NCBI RefSeq assembly: GCF_028553785.1
Contig: NZ_CP067136.1
Coordinates: forward strand, 310,001 to 374,000
Source: Paracoccus fistulariae
GTDB taxonomy: Bacteria > Pseudomonadota > Alphaproteobacteria > Rhodobacterales > Rhodobacteraceae
Length of the DNA stretch: 64,000 nucleotides
Direction of reading: 5' to 3'
Part shown: positions 51,787-61,983 of the stretch, piece by piece
Layout of the letters: each line of letters begins with the position of its first letter
Numbering within the stretch: the stretch's first letter is position 1
Notes under the pieces: generated by a model
Told to the model about the DNA's origin: nothing
Databases searched by the model: none
Seen by the model: the letters and a program-made list of their open reading frames with translations, nothing else
Position numbers and translations under genes: made by a program

Positions 51787-53682
51787 CTAAAGATGCAGCC
51801 GAAAGCGGGCAAAGCCTTCATCCGTCCGGCCGGTGAAATCCAGGCGCTGTTGGCCGCTGTGCGGCAGGCTGTCCAGATGCCGCAGGCTGCCCGGGCCCGA
51901 ATCGAAGGTGACCGAGGTGTCGGCCATGGGCTGAAATTGCCAGTTCGGGTGCGACGCGATATGGATCCGCCGCCTGCGCCGGACATAGTGGCGCAGGATG
52001 TCGCGGGTCAGCTGTTCCTCTTTCAGGGCGACCTGATTCTGGCTGACCAGAGGGCTGAACAGACCGCAGCTTGCCAGTCGGAAGGAATTAGTCGCCAGCA
52101 GGAACTGGTCCCCGTCCCGGACCGCCTCGCCATGCCATGTCAGTGCCGCGATGCGGTGAGCGTCGGGCGCCATCAGGCTGCCGCCGGGGCTGAACCGCGC
52201 CGGTTGCGACAGATCGATCTGCCACGTAACCCCGTCGATCACGTCGAAGTTGTAGCAGGGAAAAGCCGGATCCAGCAGGGATGCGTCCTTGCTGCCCGGC
52301 CTGATCTGCCGGAACAGGCTGGCCGAGCGTTCCAGCCAGTCGCGAAGTTGCGCACCGCTGATGCGGATCGCGCAGATCCGGTTCGGAAAGACATAGAGAT
52401 CGGCCAGATTGCGCAGGTTCAGCCGACCTGCGGCGACATCCGTATAGTGATCCGGCCCGCCCCGGCCACCCGCCCGGAACGGAGCCGAGGCCGAGAGCAG
52501 CGGCAGGTTTGCCCATTCCGTGCCCTGCAACCGGCTGCGCACATGCCAGCGCTGCGCCATATTGATCAGGCGCAGCCCCGGATCATGCCCGATCAGCGAA
52601 AAATAGCTGTTCAGCGGCGTTTCCAGCCGCCCGACGCGGCGGCGCAGATGGCGCAGCGTCTGGCGATGCATCCCCATGACCGGCCTTGCGATATCCTGAT
52701 GGGCGGGCAGGGCGGCATCGACCTTTTCGCAGCGCACCTCGAAATCATCGACGGCCCAGTCCTCGCCATCCGCCTTGCGCAGCCGCAGATCGATCACCCC
52801 TAGATGAGAGCCGCCGAAACCCGCCATCACCGCAGGTTTCCCGCAAAGCGTCCCGGCCAGCGGATCGACATCGGGGCCGGCGGGAAAATCGGGATGGGGA
52901 AAACGCTCATGCGTGTGGCCCGCAACGACGACATCGATTCCATCGACCGCCGCCAGCGCCGTGGCGGCATTCTCCATCCCCGGGGTCGGGCGGGGCGCGC
53001 CGATGCCGCTATGGGCCAGCGCAATGACGATCTGCGCGCCTTTCGCCCGCATCTGCGGGACGATGTGCCGCGCGGTATCGACGATATCGTCGCAGGATGC
53101 GAAATCCGACAGATCCTCATCCCATTCCGTTGTCTGCGGCGGCAGCAGCCCGATCACCCCGATATTCAACGTCTCGCGCGCGCCATCCGCCGTGGTGATG
53201 ATCCGCGTCAGGATCACATGGCGCTGGAAGCCCGAGCCTTTCAGGATCTTCATATTCGCGGCAAGAAAGGGGAAGTTCGCCTGCGCGATCACATTGCGCA
53301 GATAGGGAATGCCGAAGCTGAAATCGTGATTGCCAAGCGCCGCCGCGTCATAGTTCAGCGCATTCATCGCCGCGATGGCCGGATGCGGCATTCTGGACGG
53401 CCTGTCCCCCCTTTGCTGCGCGGCGAAATCGCCGATGGGCGTGCCCTGCAGAAAGTCGCCATTATCCAGCAGCAGGTGGTTTTCCCGCTCGGCCCGCCGC
53501 ATCGAGATCAGCGAGGCCGTCCGCGCCAGACCGACATGGTTGCAGGGTTCATTTGTGAGGTAATCGAAGGGCAGGACATTCATATGCATGTCCGTCGTGG
53601 TCAGGATCCGCAGATCCGCCAGCTGGACCCCGCAATCGGCAAGCTGGTCGGCGCTTGGGGCAAAAGAGTTAACGTCTTTCAT
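51787..53682 (-). CDS. 5'-nucleotidase / 2',3'-cyclic phosphodiesterase family protein (CpdB-like)
   Basis: 631-residue two-domain metallophosphoesterase. The N-terminal domain carries the metal motifs LRILTTTDMHMN (DxH), DNGDFLQG, LGNHDFSFG, ALAHSGIG and AGHTHERFP. The C-terminal substrate-binding domain follows (NLRNLADLYVFPNRICAIRISGAQLRDWLE). CpdB in E. coli is periplasmic, but this protein has no recognisable Sec or Tat signal from ATG 53682 (MKDVNSFAPSAD), which has GGAG five bases upstream; the in-frame extension to 53772 adds no hydrophobic stretch. The last residues continue to about 100 past the usual end with an RRRRRIHIASHPNW region. Either cytoplasmic or exported by another route. 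Confidence 0.87.
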   Translation of the reverse strand: MKDVNSFAPSADQLADCGVQLADLRILTTTDMHMNVLPFDYLTNEPCNHVGLARTASLISMRRAERENHLLLDNGDFLQGTPIGDFAAQQRGDRPSRMPHPAIAAMNALNYDAAALGNHDFSFGIPYLRNVIAQANFPFLAANMKILKGSGFQRHVILTRIITTADGARETLNIGVIGLLPPQTTEWDEDLSDFASCDDIVDTARHIVPQMRAKGAQIVIALAHSGIGAPRPTPGMENAATALAAVDGIDVVVAGHTHERFPHPDFPAGPDVDPLAGTLCGKPAVMAGFGGSHLGVIDLRLRKADGEDWAVDDFEVRCEKVDAALPAHQDIARPVMGMHRQTLRHLRRRVGRLETPLNSYFSLIGHDPGLRLINMAQRWHVRSRLQGTEWANLPLLSASAPFRAGGRGGPDHYTDVAAGRLNLRNLADLYVFPNRICAIRISGAQLRDWLERSASLFRQIRPGSKDASLLDPAFPCYNFDVIDGVTWQIDLSQPARFSPGGSLMAPDAHRIAALTWHGEAVRDGDQFLLATNSFRLASCGLFSPLVSQNQVALKEEQLTRDILRHYVRRRRRIHIASHPNWQFQPMADTSVTFDSGPGSLRHLDSLPHSGQQRLDFTGRTDEGFARFRLHL

Positions 53683-53986
53683 AACCGCTCCGTCAGGCGC
53701 GGGATCGAACTGGCCGCCATCCCCATGCCCGTCTTTCCGGGTGAGCGTAGGATGCGCTAAGAATTTAAACAACTACAGATTGAAAAAACTATCGTTTTGG
53801 TTAGAAGAAATCTGCGGGAAACTTATTTAAGCTATGACGAATCTGTTTCTTATCTGTCCCGTGTGCTGGGTGAGTGTGTGTGTCATGTCGCATAGTTGGT
53901 TGAAATCTCGATCGCCCGTGGATTATTACGACACGCGGGCGGCGGCAGTCAGGGTGCTACCCGCTGTGTTCAGCGGTGGTCGGTTC
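53683..53986. other. 304-bp AT-rich gap between the CpdB-like and SRPBCC genes
   Basis: The divergent gap contains an AT-rich core (53755-53830). TTGAAA at 53780-53785 with TAGAAG 16 bases later is a weak candidate promoter for the plus-strand gene. CCGCTG/CAGCGG (53961-53976) forms a small hairpin just before the SRPBCC start. No gene is seen. Confidence 0.4.
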
Positions 53987-54439
53987 ATGAAATTCTCTAC
54001 CCGTCTCAATTTTGACGAGCCTGCAGCGGTGCTGTTCGATCAGGTCGGAAATTTCGACAAGATGGAAAAGCTGCTGCAAAGCCGTGGCGCCAGCGTGGTG
54101 CGCCTGAACCCCGCGCATGAGGCCGGGGCGGCGCTTGGCTGGCTGATCGGGTTCGACTGGCGGGGCCGTCGGCGCGAATTGAACCTGAAGGTCACCCGTT
54201 TCGACCGGCCGGACCGGATCTCGATGCTGGGCCGGGGCGAATCCTTCGATGTCGATATCGATATAAGCGTTCTGGCGCTCAGCAAGACGCGCTCTCGCCT
54301 GATCTTCGAGACGGATGTCCGTCCCCGCAACATGCGCGCGCGGCTGCTGGTTCAGACGGCCAAGCTGGCCAAGGCGCAGATGGATCACAAATTCGCCCTG
54401 CGCGTCAGCGACATGATCCATCAGATGCGGGCTGTCTGA
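53987..54439 (+). CDS. SRPBCC (START-like) family protein
   Basis: 150-residue protein with the SRPBCC pattern: FSTRLNFDEPAAVLFDQVGNFDKMEKLLQSRGASVVRL at the N-terminus and a long C-terminal helix (LLVQTAKLAKAQMDHKFALRVSDMIHQM). Ligand unknown. I start at ATG 53987; a longer frame upstream lacks conserved sequence. It converges with pheA, with only three bases between stops. Confidence 0.78.
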   Translation: MKFSTRLNFDEPAAVLFDQVGNFDKMEKLLQSRGASVVRLNPAHEAGAALGWLIGFDWRGRRRELNLKVTRFDRPDRISMLGRGESFDVDIDISVLALSKTRSRLIFETDVRPRNMRARLLVQTAKLAKAQMDHKFALRVSDMIHQMRAV

Positions 54440-54442
54440 GGC

Positions 54443-55300
54443 TTACTCTTGCGTCAGTTGCAGCTCTCTGGCGCGTAGCGGATCGGCGGGATAGACGCCG
54501 AGGATGTTCAGCTGGCTGGAAAAATAGGACAGCTCTTCCAGGGCACGGCGGACATTGGCATCGCCCGGATGGCCCTGAATGTCGCTGTAGAACTGCGTCG
54601 CGGTGAAGACGCCATCGACCATATAGCTTTCCAGCTTGGTCATGTTGACGCCATTGGTCGCAAAGCCGCCCATTGCCTTGTAAAGCGCGGCGGGAATGTT
54701 GCGGACGCGAAAGACGAAGGTGGTCATCATCATCTCGGCCCGGCGCGAATGGTCGGCATCGCGCGCCATGACCAGAAAGCGCGTGGTGTTATGGGCGTGA
54801 TCCTCGATATGGCGGGCAAGGATGTTCAGCCCATAGATCTCGGCCGCCAGATCCGAGGCCAGGACCCCGGCCGTCATGTCGCGGCTTTCGGCCAACTCCG
54901 CCGCGGCGCCGGCACTGTCGGCTGCGGATTCGCCGCGAATGCCATAGCCTGACAGGAAGGCCGCCGATTGCGGCAACAGCACCGGATGGGCGCGGACCTT
55001 GCGGACCTCTTCGATGGCGACGCCCGGCATGGCCATCAGGCTGATATGGACGCGGACAAAGGCTTCATCGACGATATGAAGGCCGGATTCGGGCAGCAGC
55101 CTGTGGATATCGGCCACGCGACCATAGGTGGTGTTTTCGACCGGCAGCATGGCCAGATCGGCCTGTCCATTGCGCACCGCATCGATCACATCCTCGAAAG
55201 TGCGGCAGGGCAGCGGCTCCATATCGGGGCGCGCCTTGCGGCATGCCTCGTCGCTATAGGCGCCCGGTTCCCCCTGAAAAGCAATGCGGTTTGTGGTCAT
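54443..55300 (-). CDS. pheA: Prephenate dehydratase
   Basis: 285-residue monofunctional prephenate dehydratase of phenylalanine synthesis. Catalytic block HNTTRFLVM contains the TRF motif; MLPVENTTYGRVADIHRLL is the prephenate-site loop. The C-terminal ACT domain has the phenylalanine-binding KLESYMVDG (ESRP-like) stretch. ATG 55300 is used; GTG 55309 is in frame and would add three residues. Allosteric inhibition by phenylalanine is expected from the ACT domain. No chorismate mutase domain is fused. Confidence 0.94.
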   Translation of the reverse strand: MTTNRIAFQGEPGAYSDEACRKARPDMEPLPCRTFEDVIDAVRNGQADLAMLPVENTTYGRVADIHRLLPESGLHIVDEAFVRVHISLMAMPGVAIEEVRKVRAHPVLLPQSAAFLSGYGIRGESAADSAGAAAELAESRDMTAGVLASDLAAEIYGLNILARHIEDHAHNTTRFLVMARDADHSRRAEMMMTTFVFRVRNIPAALYKAMGGFATNGVNMTKLESYMVDGVFTATQFYSDIQGHPGDANVRRALEELSYFSSQLNILGVYPADPLRARELQLTQE

Positions 55301-55419
55301 TTGGGTCACCCGCTTTTTATTTTGACGGTCAAAGGGCTAACTATACCTTGATCCCGGAAAGAGAAAGCGGATAGATACGCCACGAATTGACGAGCTTACC
55401 AAGGCGGGGATTGCACGCG

Positions 55420-55953
55420 ATGTTCGACACCATGACCGTGACCAAGGCGGCCGGCGCGCTGATCGGCGCGCTGCTCTTTTTGATGTTGGCCAACTGGGCT
55501 GCCGACGGACTGTTCCATGTCGGGTCGTCCGAATCCGGCGATCACGGAGAGCAGGCGCAGGCCTATACGATCCCTGTCGAGGATGCCGGTGGCGGTGCCG
55601 AAGCCGAAGAAGAGCAGATCGACTTCGAGGCGCTCATGGCCGCAGCAGATCCGGCTGCGGGCGAGAAGGATTTCGGCAAATGCCGCGCCTGCCACAAGCT
55701 GGATGGCAGCGATGGCGTCGGGCCGCATCTGAACGGCGTTGTCGGCCGCGCGGTGGCTTCGGTTTCGGGCTTTGCCTATTCCTCGGCCATGGTGGATCAC
55801 GTCGCCGAAGAGCCGACCTGGACGGTCGAGGCGCTGCAGGAATTCCTGGCCAATCCGAAGGCCGACGTGCCGGGCACCAAGATGACCTTTGCCGGTCTGA
55901 AAAAGCCGGAAGATCGCGCCGACCTGATCGCCTATCTGCAAGCGCAGCAGTAA
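55420..55953 (+). CDS. cycM: Membrane-anchored cytochrome c552
   Basis: 177-residue c-type cytochrome nearly identical in layout to Paracoccus denitrificans CycM, which carries electrons from the bc1 complex to the aa3 oxidase. An uncleaved N-terminal helix ([19 protein letters not shown], 10-28) anchors it; an acidic/alanine linker ([14 protein letters not shown]) follows; the heme site is Cys88-Arg-Ala-Cys91-His92 and the axial Met is Met155 in GTKMTFAGL. Maturation needs the Ccm proteins encoded at 30-34 kb. ATG 55420; terminator at 55992. Confidence 0.96.
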   Translation: MFDTMTVTKAAGALIGALLFLMLANWAADGLFHVGSSESGDHGEQAQAYTIPVEDAGGGAEAEEEQIDFEALMAAADPAAGEKDFGKCRACHKLDGSDGVGPHLNGVVGRAVASVSGFAYSSAMVDHVAEEPTWTVEALQEFLANPKADVPGTKMTFAGLKKPEDRADLIAYLQAQQ

Positions 55954-55991
55954 GCGTCGCCGGAACAGAGCAGCCGGAACTGGATTGCATG

Positions 55992-56020
55992 ACGGGCGCG
56001 GCATTTTGCCGCGCCCGTTT
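55992..56020 (+). terminator. Rho-independent terminator after cycM
   Basis: ACGGGCGCGGC / GCCGCGCCCGT perfect 11-bp stem, ATTTT loop, TTT after the stem. Confidence 0.9.
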
Positions 56021-56109
56021 CGCATGTCACGCATCGGTTCACGAAATCGCGGCTTGAACAGGCCGGGGTCTGCGTCCTAGCTTGTCGGCCAAACAAGACG
56101 GAGCTTGCG

Positions 56110-57987
56110 ATGCGTTTGATTTCCCCGGTTATCGGTCTGATCCTTGGTCTGGGTAGTGCCGCTGCGCTGGCCCAGGAACCCGAACAGGGGACAGCCTCGG
56201 GCCCGAATGATGAGCGCATCGTCAAATCCCATGGGATCAGCCTGTTTGGCGAACCGAAGCTGCCCGCCGATTTCACGCATCTGCCCTATGTGAACCCGAA
56301 CGCTCCGAAGGGCGGAGAACTGTCCCAGCACGGCATCGGTGGCTTCGACAGCTACAACCCGTTTACCTTTAGGGGCCGGGCCACGGCACCCAGCATTCTC
56401 ATGCTGGAAAGGGTCATGGAATCCACGCTGGACGATCCCCTTTCGCAATATTGCCTGCTCTGCGAGACTTTGGAATATCCCGAAAGCCGCGATTGGGTGA
56501 TCTTCAATCTCAGGCCCGAGGCGAAATTCAGCGATGGCACGCCCTTGACCGCCGAGGATGTCAAATTCTCGTTCGAACTGCTGCGCGACTATGGATTTTC
56601 GTCATATCGTCAGGCGATCCAGCAGATGGTTGAAGGCGTCGAGGTGCTGGATGATCACCGGATCAAGTTCACATTCCAGCCCGATTTTCCGCGACGCGAC
56701 GTGATTGGACAGGTTGGCGGCCAGATCGTCTTTTCGCGCAAGGACTTCGAAGAGAACGACCGGGATATCGAACAGCCCAGCAACAAGCCCTTTATCGGCT
56801 CGGGTCCATATATGTTTGACAGCGACGATTTCGGAAAATCCGTGACGCTGGCGCGTAACCCAGATTACTGGGGCAAGGATCTGCCAATCAACCAGGGGCG
56901 TCACAATTACGACCGCCTGCGCTTCGAGTATTTCGGCGATTACGATGCCGCCTTCGAGGCCTTCAAGGCGGGTGTCTATACCTTCCGGAACGAGGTTTCC
57001 GAACAGCATTGGGCGTCCCGCTATGATTTCCCGGGTTTCCAACAGGGCTATGTCGTCAAGGAAGAAATTCCGGATGGCAATATTGCCAGTGGCGATGCCT
57101 GGGTGTTCAACCTGCGACGCGAAAAGTTTCAGGATCCGCGCGTTCGCGAGGCGATCGGGCTGATGTTCAATTTCGAATGGTCGAATCAGGCGCTGTTTTA
57201 CGAGATGAACAGCCGGGTCGACAGTTTCTGGCCCAACAGCGATCTGAAGGCCACGGGGCTGCCATCGGAGGCCGAACTGGCCTTGCTGGAGCCATTGGCT
57301 GAGGATTTGCCGCCCGGTGTGCTGACCGAGGAAGCCGTCATGCCGCCGGTTTCGGGTGACCGGCAGCTTGATCGCCGCAATCTGCGAAAGGCGGCGGCGC
57401 TGCTGGAAGAGGCCGGTTGGGTCACGGGCGATGACGGCATGCGCCGCAATGCCGAGGGAAAGAAGCTTGAGGTGCGCTTTCTGGATTTCAACCAGAGTTT
57501 TGACCGCATCACCAATCCCTTCGTTCAGAACCTGCAGGCATTGGGGGTGGATGCAAGTCTTGAGCGGGTCGATCCGTCCGAAATGGAAACCCGCAAACGT
57601 GCGCATGATTTCGATATCGTCCGCGATGCGCTTGGTAACAGCTATGCGATTGGCGGAGGTACGGGACAGGTCTTCAGCTCGGAAGACGCGGATGATGTCT
57701 TCAACCCGATGGGTCTTGCCAACCCGGCGGTCGATGCGCTGATCGAGATCGGCAGCAACGCCCAGACCGAGGAAGAGACGCGGGTGGTCATCAGCGCCCT
57801 TGACCGCGTCCTGCGCGCGCTGCGCTTCTGGGTGCCGCAATGGTACAAGACCAACTACACCTTTGCCTATTACGATATGTACGAGCATCCCAAGGATCTG
57901 CCGCTTCTTTCGGCCGGGGTCACCGACTTCTGGTGGGTCAATCCCGAGAAAGAGGCCGCGCTGCGCGAGGCGGGCGCGTTGCGTTAG
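56110..57987 (+). CDS. yejA: Peptide ABC transporter substrate-binding protein (YejA-like)
   Basis: 625-residue periplasmic solute-binding protein of family 5. Signal peptide MRLISPVIGLILGLGSAAALAQE with cleavage likely after ALA. GISLFGEPKLPADFTHLPYVNPNAPKGGEL and GGFDSYNPFTFRG are the YejA-type N-terminal blocks, and DGTPLTAEDVKFSFELL is the general SBP-5 signature. In E. coli YejABEF imports peptides including microcin C. First gene of a yejABEF-type set; 92 bases separate it from yejB. Symbols are by homology and gene order. Confidence 0.92.
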   Translation: MRLISPVIGLILGLGSAAALAQEPEQGTASGPNDERIVKSHGISLFGEPKLPADFTHLPYVNPNAPKGGELSQHGIGGFDSYNPFTFRGRATAPSILMLERVMESTLDDPLSQYCLLCETLEYPESRDWVIFNLRPEAKFSDGTPLTAEDVKFSFELLRDYGFSSYRQAIQQMVEGVEVLDDHRIKFTFQPDFPRRDVIGQVGGQIVFSRKDFEENDRDIEQPSNKPFIGSGPYMFDSDDFGKSVTLARNPDYWGKDLPINQGRHNYDRLRFEYFGDYDAAFEAFKAGVYTFRNEVSEQHWASRYDFPGFQQGYVVKEEIPDGNIASGDAWVFNLRREKFQDPRVREAIGLMFNFEWSNQALFYEMNSRVDSFWPNSDLKATGLPSEAELALLEPLAEDLPPGVLTEEAVMPPVSGDRQLDRRNLRKAAALLEEAGWVTGDDGMRRNAEGKKLEVRFLDFNQSFDRITNPFVQNLQALGVDASLERVDPSEMETRKRAHDFDIVRDALGNSYAIGGGTGQVFSSEDADDVFNPMGLANPAVDALIEIGSNAQTEEETRVVISALDRVLRALRFWVPQWYKTNYTFAYYDMYEHPKDLPLLSAGVTDFWWVNPEKEAALREAGALR

Positions 57988-58079
57988 GCAATTTCCTTGA
58001 TTTCCTTGGCCGGATTTCCGACAAGGCATGAAACTCGAACAGGGTCGGCAAGGCCCGGACAGGGTGAAGGGCAGAGAGT

Positions 58080-59159
58080 ATGATCTCGTATATCCTGCGG
58101 CGTTTGCTGCTGATCATTCCGACATTGTTCGGGATCATGCTGGTCAATTTCACATTGACCCAATTCGTGCCGGGTGGCCCTATCGAACAGATCGCAGCCC
58201 AGATCCAGGGCGAGGGCGACGTGTTCCGCAATATCTCGGGCGGGGGCGGAGAGGCCGGGCAGGGTGCCACCGAAGAGGTCTATGCCGGCGCGCGCGGATT
58301 GCCGCCGGAATTCATCGCCCAGCTGGAAAAGGAATTCGGCTTCGACAAACCCCCGGTCGAGCGGTTCTTTTCGATGCTGGGCAATTACCTGCGTTTCGAT
58401 TTCGGCACCTCGTGGTTCCGGTCGATCAGCGTCGTCGATCTGGTGCTGGAAAAGCTGCCCGTCTCGATCACGCTGGGCCTGTGGTCGACGCTGCTGGCCT
58501 ATGTGATCTCGATCCCGCTGGGCATCCGCAAGGCGGTGCGTGACGGGACGCGGTTTGACACCTGGACCTCGGGGCTGATCATCATGGCCTATGCCATCCC
58601 GGCCTTTCTGTTCGCGGTGCTGCTGATGGTGCTGTTCGCGGGCGGCAGCTATTGGCAGATCTTTCCGCTGCGGGGCCTGACCAGCGATAATTTCGCCGAT
58701 CTCTCGACCTGGGGAAAGATCAAGGATTACGCCTGGCACGCCACCTTGCCGGTGATCGCCTCCAGCATTTCGGGCTTTGCCACACTGACGCTGCTGACCA
58801 AGAACAGCTTTCTGGATGAGATCAACAAGCAATATGTGATGACCGCGCGCGCCAAGGGCCTGACCGAGCGGCGAGTGCTGTATGGCCATGTCTTCCGCAA
58901 CGCCATGCTCATCGTGATCGCAGGCTTTCCGGCGCTGTTTCTGGGCGTCTTCTTTGGCAGTTCGATCCTGATCGAGACGATTTTCTCGTTGGACGGTCTG
59001 GGCCGACTGGGCTTCGAGGCGGCGGTGCAGCGTGACTATCCGGTGATCTTCGGCACGCTTTACGTCTTTGGCCTGCTGTCGCTGGTGGTGGGGATCCTGT
59101 CTGACATGATGTATGTATTCGTCGATCCGCGCATCGACTTTGACTCGAGGGCGGGCTGA
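58080..59159 (+). CDS. yejB: Peptide ABC transporter permease YejB
   Basis: 359-residue inner-membrane permease. N-terminal helix [31 protein letters not shown] is the usual start; a family-specific periplasmic insert (residues about 40-95) holds [17 protein letters not shown]. The EAA loop is [22 protein letters not shown] around residue 255. It overlaps yejE by one base at the TGATG junction (stop 59157-59159). Works with YejE as the translocation pore. Confidence 0.94.
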   Translation: MISYILRRLLLIIPTLFGIMLVNFTLTQFVPGGPIEQIAAQIQGEGDVFRNISGGGGEAGQGATEEVYAGARGLPPEFIAQLEKEFGFDKPPVERFFSMLGNYLRFDFGTSWFRSISVVDLVLEKLPVSITLGLWSTLLAYVISIPLGIRKAVRDGTRFDTWTSGLIIMAYAIPAFLFAVLLMVLFAGGSYWQIFPLRGLTSDNFADLSTWGKIKDYAWHATLPVIASSISGFATLTLLTKNSFLDEINKQYVMTARAKGLTERRVLYGHVFRNAMLIVIAGFPALFLGVFFGSSILIETIFSLDGLGRLGFEAAVQRDYPVIFGTLYVFGLLSLVVGILSDMMYVFVDPRIDFDSRAG

Positions 59160-60262
59160 TGGCGATATCCGAGCTGAACCGCCGCCGCTGGCGCAATTTC
59201 CGCCGCAATGGCCGGGCCTTCTGGTCGCTGGTGATCTTTTCGATCCTGTTCGTGATCGCGATGTTCGCCGAGGTAGTGGCCAATGACAAACCCATCGTCG
59301 TCAGCTATCGCGGAGAGCTGTATTTCCCGGTCTATAATTTCTATCCCGAGACCACCTTCGGCGGCGATTTCAAGACCGAGGCGATCTATCGCGATCCGGC
59401 GGTGCAATGCCTGATCGTCACCGGAGGAGAGCAGGCCTGCTGGGACGAGCCCGAAGCACTGATCGAGGCGGTCGGCAGTGGCAGCAGCGACGTGGCCGAG
59501 GCCGATCAGGGCTGGATGATCTGGCCGCCGATCCCCTATCATTTCCGCACCATCAACAATGTCGGCACCGCGCCAAGCGCGCCGGATGGCGATCACCTGC
59601 TGGGCACCGATGATACCGCGCGCGATGTGCTGGCGCGGGTGATCTATGGCTTCCGGCTGTCGATCCTGTTCACGCTGATCGTGACGGCGGTTGCCTCGGT
59701 CATCGGGATCGCGGCGGGGGCCATTCAGGGCTATTTCGGTGGCCGGGTCGATCTGTTCTTTCAACGCATTCTGGAAATCTGGGCCTCGACCCCGTCGCTT
59801 TACGTGATCATCATCCTGTTCGCGATCCTGGGGCGCAGTTTCTGGCTGCTGGTCGGCGTCAGCATCCTGTTCGGCTGGCCCGCGCTGGTCGGTGTGGTGC
59901 GGGCCGAATTCCTGCGCGCGCGGAATTTCGAATATGTCCGCGCGGCCCGTGCGCTTGGCGTGGGCGATGGCACCATCATGTTCCGCCATATCCTGCCCAA
60001 TGCGATGGTGGCGACGCTGACCATGCTGCCCTTTGTCGTGGCGGGGACGATCAGCAGCCTGGCCGCGCTGGACTATCTTGGCTATGGCCTGCCCAGCTCG
60101 GCCCCGTCGCTGGGCGAACTGGCCTTGCAGGCCAAGCAGAACCTGCAGGCGCCCTGGCTGGCCTTCACCGCCTTTTTCACCTTTGCCATCATGCTGTCGC
60201 TGCTGATCTTCATCTTCGAAGGTGTGCGCGACGCCTTCGACCCGCGAAAGACGTTTAGATGA
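59159..60262 (+). CDS. yejE: Peptide ABC transporter permease YejE
   Basis: 367-residue permease. First helix FWSLVIFSILFVIAMFAEVVAN is followed by a large periplasmic loop (about 40-150) with HFRTINNVGTAPSAPDGDHLLGTDDTARDV, typical of DppC-type permeases. The EAA loop is VRAARALGVGDGTIMFRHILPNA near residue 260. The stop overlaps the yejF start by four bases (ATGA). Confidence 0.94.
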   Translation: MAISELNRRRWRNFRRNGRAFWSLVIFSILFVIAMFAEVVANDKPIVVSYRGELYFPVYNFYPETTFGGDFKTEAIYRDPAVQCLIVTGGEQACWDEPEALIEAVGSGSSDVAEADQGWMIWPPIPYHFRTINNVGTAPSAPDGDHLLGTDDTARDVLARVIYGFRLSILFTLIVTAVASVIGIAAGAIQGYFGGRVDLFFQRILEIWASTPSLYVIIILFAILGRSFWLLVGVSILFGWPALVGVVRAEFLRARNFEYVRAARALGVGDGTIMFRHILPNAMVATLTMLPFVVAGTISSLAALDYLGYGLPSSAPSLGELALQAKQNLQAPWLAFTAFFTFAIMLSLLIFIFEGVRDAFDPRKTFR

Positions 60263-61983
60263 GCGGTAACGACGATCCGACGGACCTGCAGCCGATCATT
60301 CCCGCGCCCGGCGCCCCGGCGGCGGTGAGCGAGGATCATGGCGGTTCCATGCCCGGCACGGAAGATGCGCATGCCACGCCGTCGCCCGACAGCGATGCGG
60401 TGCTGGCCGTCGCGGATCTTCGGATCGGCTTTCGCCAAGAGGGGCGGACAGTCCCGGCCGTCAAGGGGGTCAGCTTCCACATCAACAAGGGCGAAACCGT
60501 CGCGCTGGTCGGGGAATCAGGCTCGGGCAAGTCGGTGACGGCGCTGTCCACGGTGCAATTGCTGGGCGAATCGGCGCAGGTCGAAGGCTCGGTCAAATAT
60601 CTGGACCGGGAACTGGTCGGCGCGCCCGACCGCGTTTTGCGCGACATTCGCGGCAATGATATCAGCTTCATCTTTCAAGAGCCGATGACCTCGCTGAACC
60701 CGCTGCACACGCTGGAAAAGCAATTGGGCGAAAGCCTGGCGCTGCATCAGGGGCTGACCGGGCAGGCGGCGCGCGACCGGATCGTGGATCTGCTGAACCG
60801 GGTCGGCATCCGCGACGCCGAAACCCGGCTGGCGGATTACCCGCACCAATTGTCCGGGGGGCAGCGGCAGCGGGTGATGATCGCCATGGCGCTGGCCAAT
60901 GGTCCTGACCTGCTGATCGCCGATGAGCCGACCACCGCGCTGGATGTGACCATTCAGGCGCAGATCCTTGACCTGCTGGCCGATCTGAAGCGCGATGAAG
61001 GGCTGTCGATGCTGTTCATCAGCCATGATCTGAACATCGTGCGCCGGATTGCCGACCGCGTCTGCGTGATGAAGGATGGAGAGATCGTCGAACAGGGCCC
61101 GACCGCGCGGATCTTTGACGATCCGCAGCATGACTATACCCGGATGCTGCTGAATGCCGCGCCGACAGGCCATGCGGATCCGGTGCCCGAGGATGCCGAA
61201 ACGCTGGTCCGGACCGAGGATCTGAAAGTCTGGTTCCCGATCAAGCGCGGCCTGCTGCGCCGCGTGACGGGCCATGTGAAGGCCGTGAATGGCGCCACCC
61301 TGTCGGTGCGCGCGGGCGAGACGCTGGGCATCGTCGGCGAATCCGGCAGCGGCAAGACGACGCTGGCGCTGGCGATCATGCGGCTGATCGACAGTGACGG
61401 TCCGATCATCTTCATGGGTCAGGATATCGCGGGCTGGACGGCCAAGAAGCTGCGGCGGCTGCGGCGCGATATGCAGATCGTGTTTCAGGATCCCTTTGGC
61501 AGCCTGTCGCCACGCATGACGGTGGAACAGATCATTGCCGAAGGTCTGGGCGTCCATGGCATCGACAAGGGGCAGGACCGCCGCCAGATGGTCGCCGATA
61601 TCATGTCCGAGGTAGGCCTGAAGCCCGAGACGATGCACCGCTATCCCCATGAATTCAGCGGCGGCCAGCGCCAGCGCATCGCCATTGCCCGCGCCATGAT
61701 CCTGCGACCGCGTGTCGTGGTGCTGGATGAACCGACCTCGGCGCTGGACATGACGGTGCAGGTGCAGATCGTGGCGCTGCTGCGCAGCCTGCAGCAGAAA
61801 TACGGGCTGGCCTTTCTGTTCATCAGCCACGATCTGCGCGTCGTGCGGGCCATGTCCCACAAGATCATGGTCATGCGCGCGGGCGAGGTGATCGAGCAGG
61901 GCACCGCGGAACAGATCTATGACCATCCCCGCGATCCCTATACCCGCGCGCTTCTGGATGCGGCATTCGTTGGCGCGGAATGA
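60259..61983 (+). CDS. yejF: Peptide ABC transporter, dual ATP-binding protein YejF
   Basis: 574-residue protein with two fused ABC ATPase domains. Domain 1: Walker A GESGSGKS near residue 92, signature LSGGQRQR near 200, Walker B LLIADEPT. Domain 2: Walker A GESGSGKT near 360, signature FSGGQRQR near 470, Walker B VVLDEPT. Each has an oligopeptide-type extension ([22 protein letters not shown]). The N-terminal 40 residues are a proline/alanine-rich extension with no clear function. Starts in the yejE stop and ends in the glycosyltransferase start (ATGA). Confidence 0.94.
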   Translation: MSGNDDPTDLQPIIPAPGAPAAVSEDHGGSMPGTEDAHATPSPDSDAVLAVADLRIGFRQEGRTVPAVKGVSFHINKGETVALVGESGSGKSVTALSTVQLLGESAQVEGSVKYLDRELVGAPDRVLRDIRGNDISFIFQEPMTSLNPLHTLEKQLGESLALHQGLTGQAARDRIVDLLNRVGIRDAETRLADYPHQLSGGQRQRVMIAMALANGPDLLIADEPTTALDVTIQAQILDLLADLKRDEGLSMLFISHDLNIVRRIADRVCVMKDGEIVEQGPTARIFDDPQHDYTRMLLNAAPTGHADPVPEDAETLVRTEDLKVWFPIKRGLLRRVTGHVKAVNGATLSVRAGETLGIVGESGSGKTTLALAIMRLIDSDGPIIFMGQDIAGWTAKKLRRLRRDMQIVFQDPFGSLSPRMTVEQIIAEGLGVHGIDKGQDRRQMVADIMSEVGLKPETMHRYPHEFSGGQRQRIAIARAMILRPRVVVLDEPTSALDMTVQVQIVALLRSLQQKYGLAFLFISHDLRVVRAMSHKIMVMRAGEVIEQGTAEQIYDHPRDPYTRALLDAAFVGAE

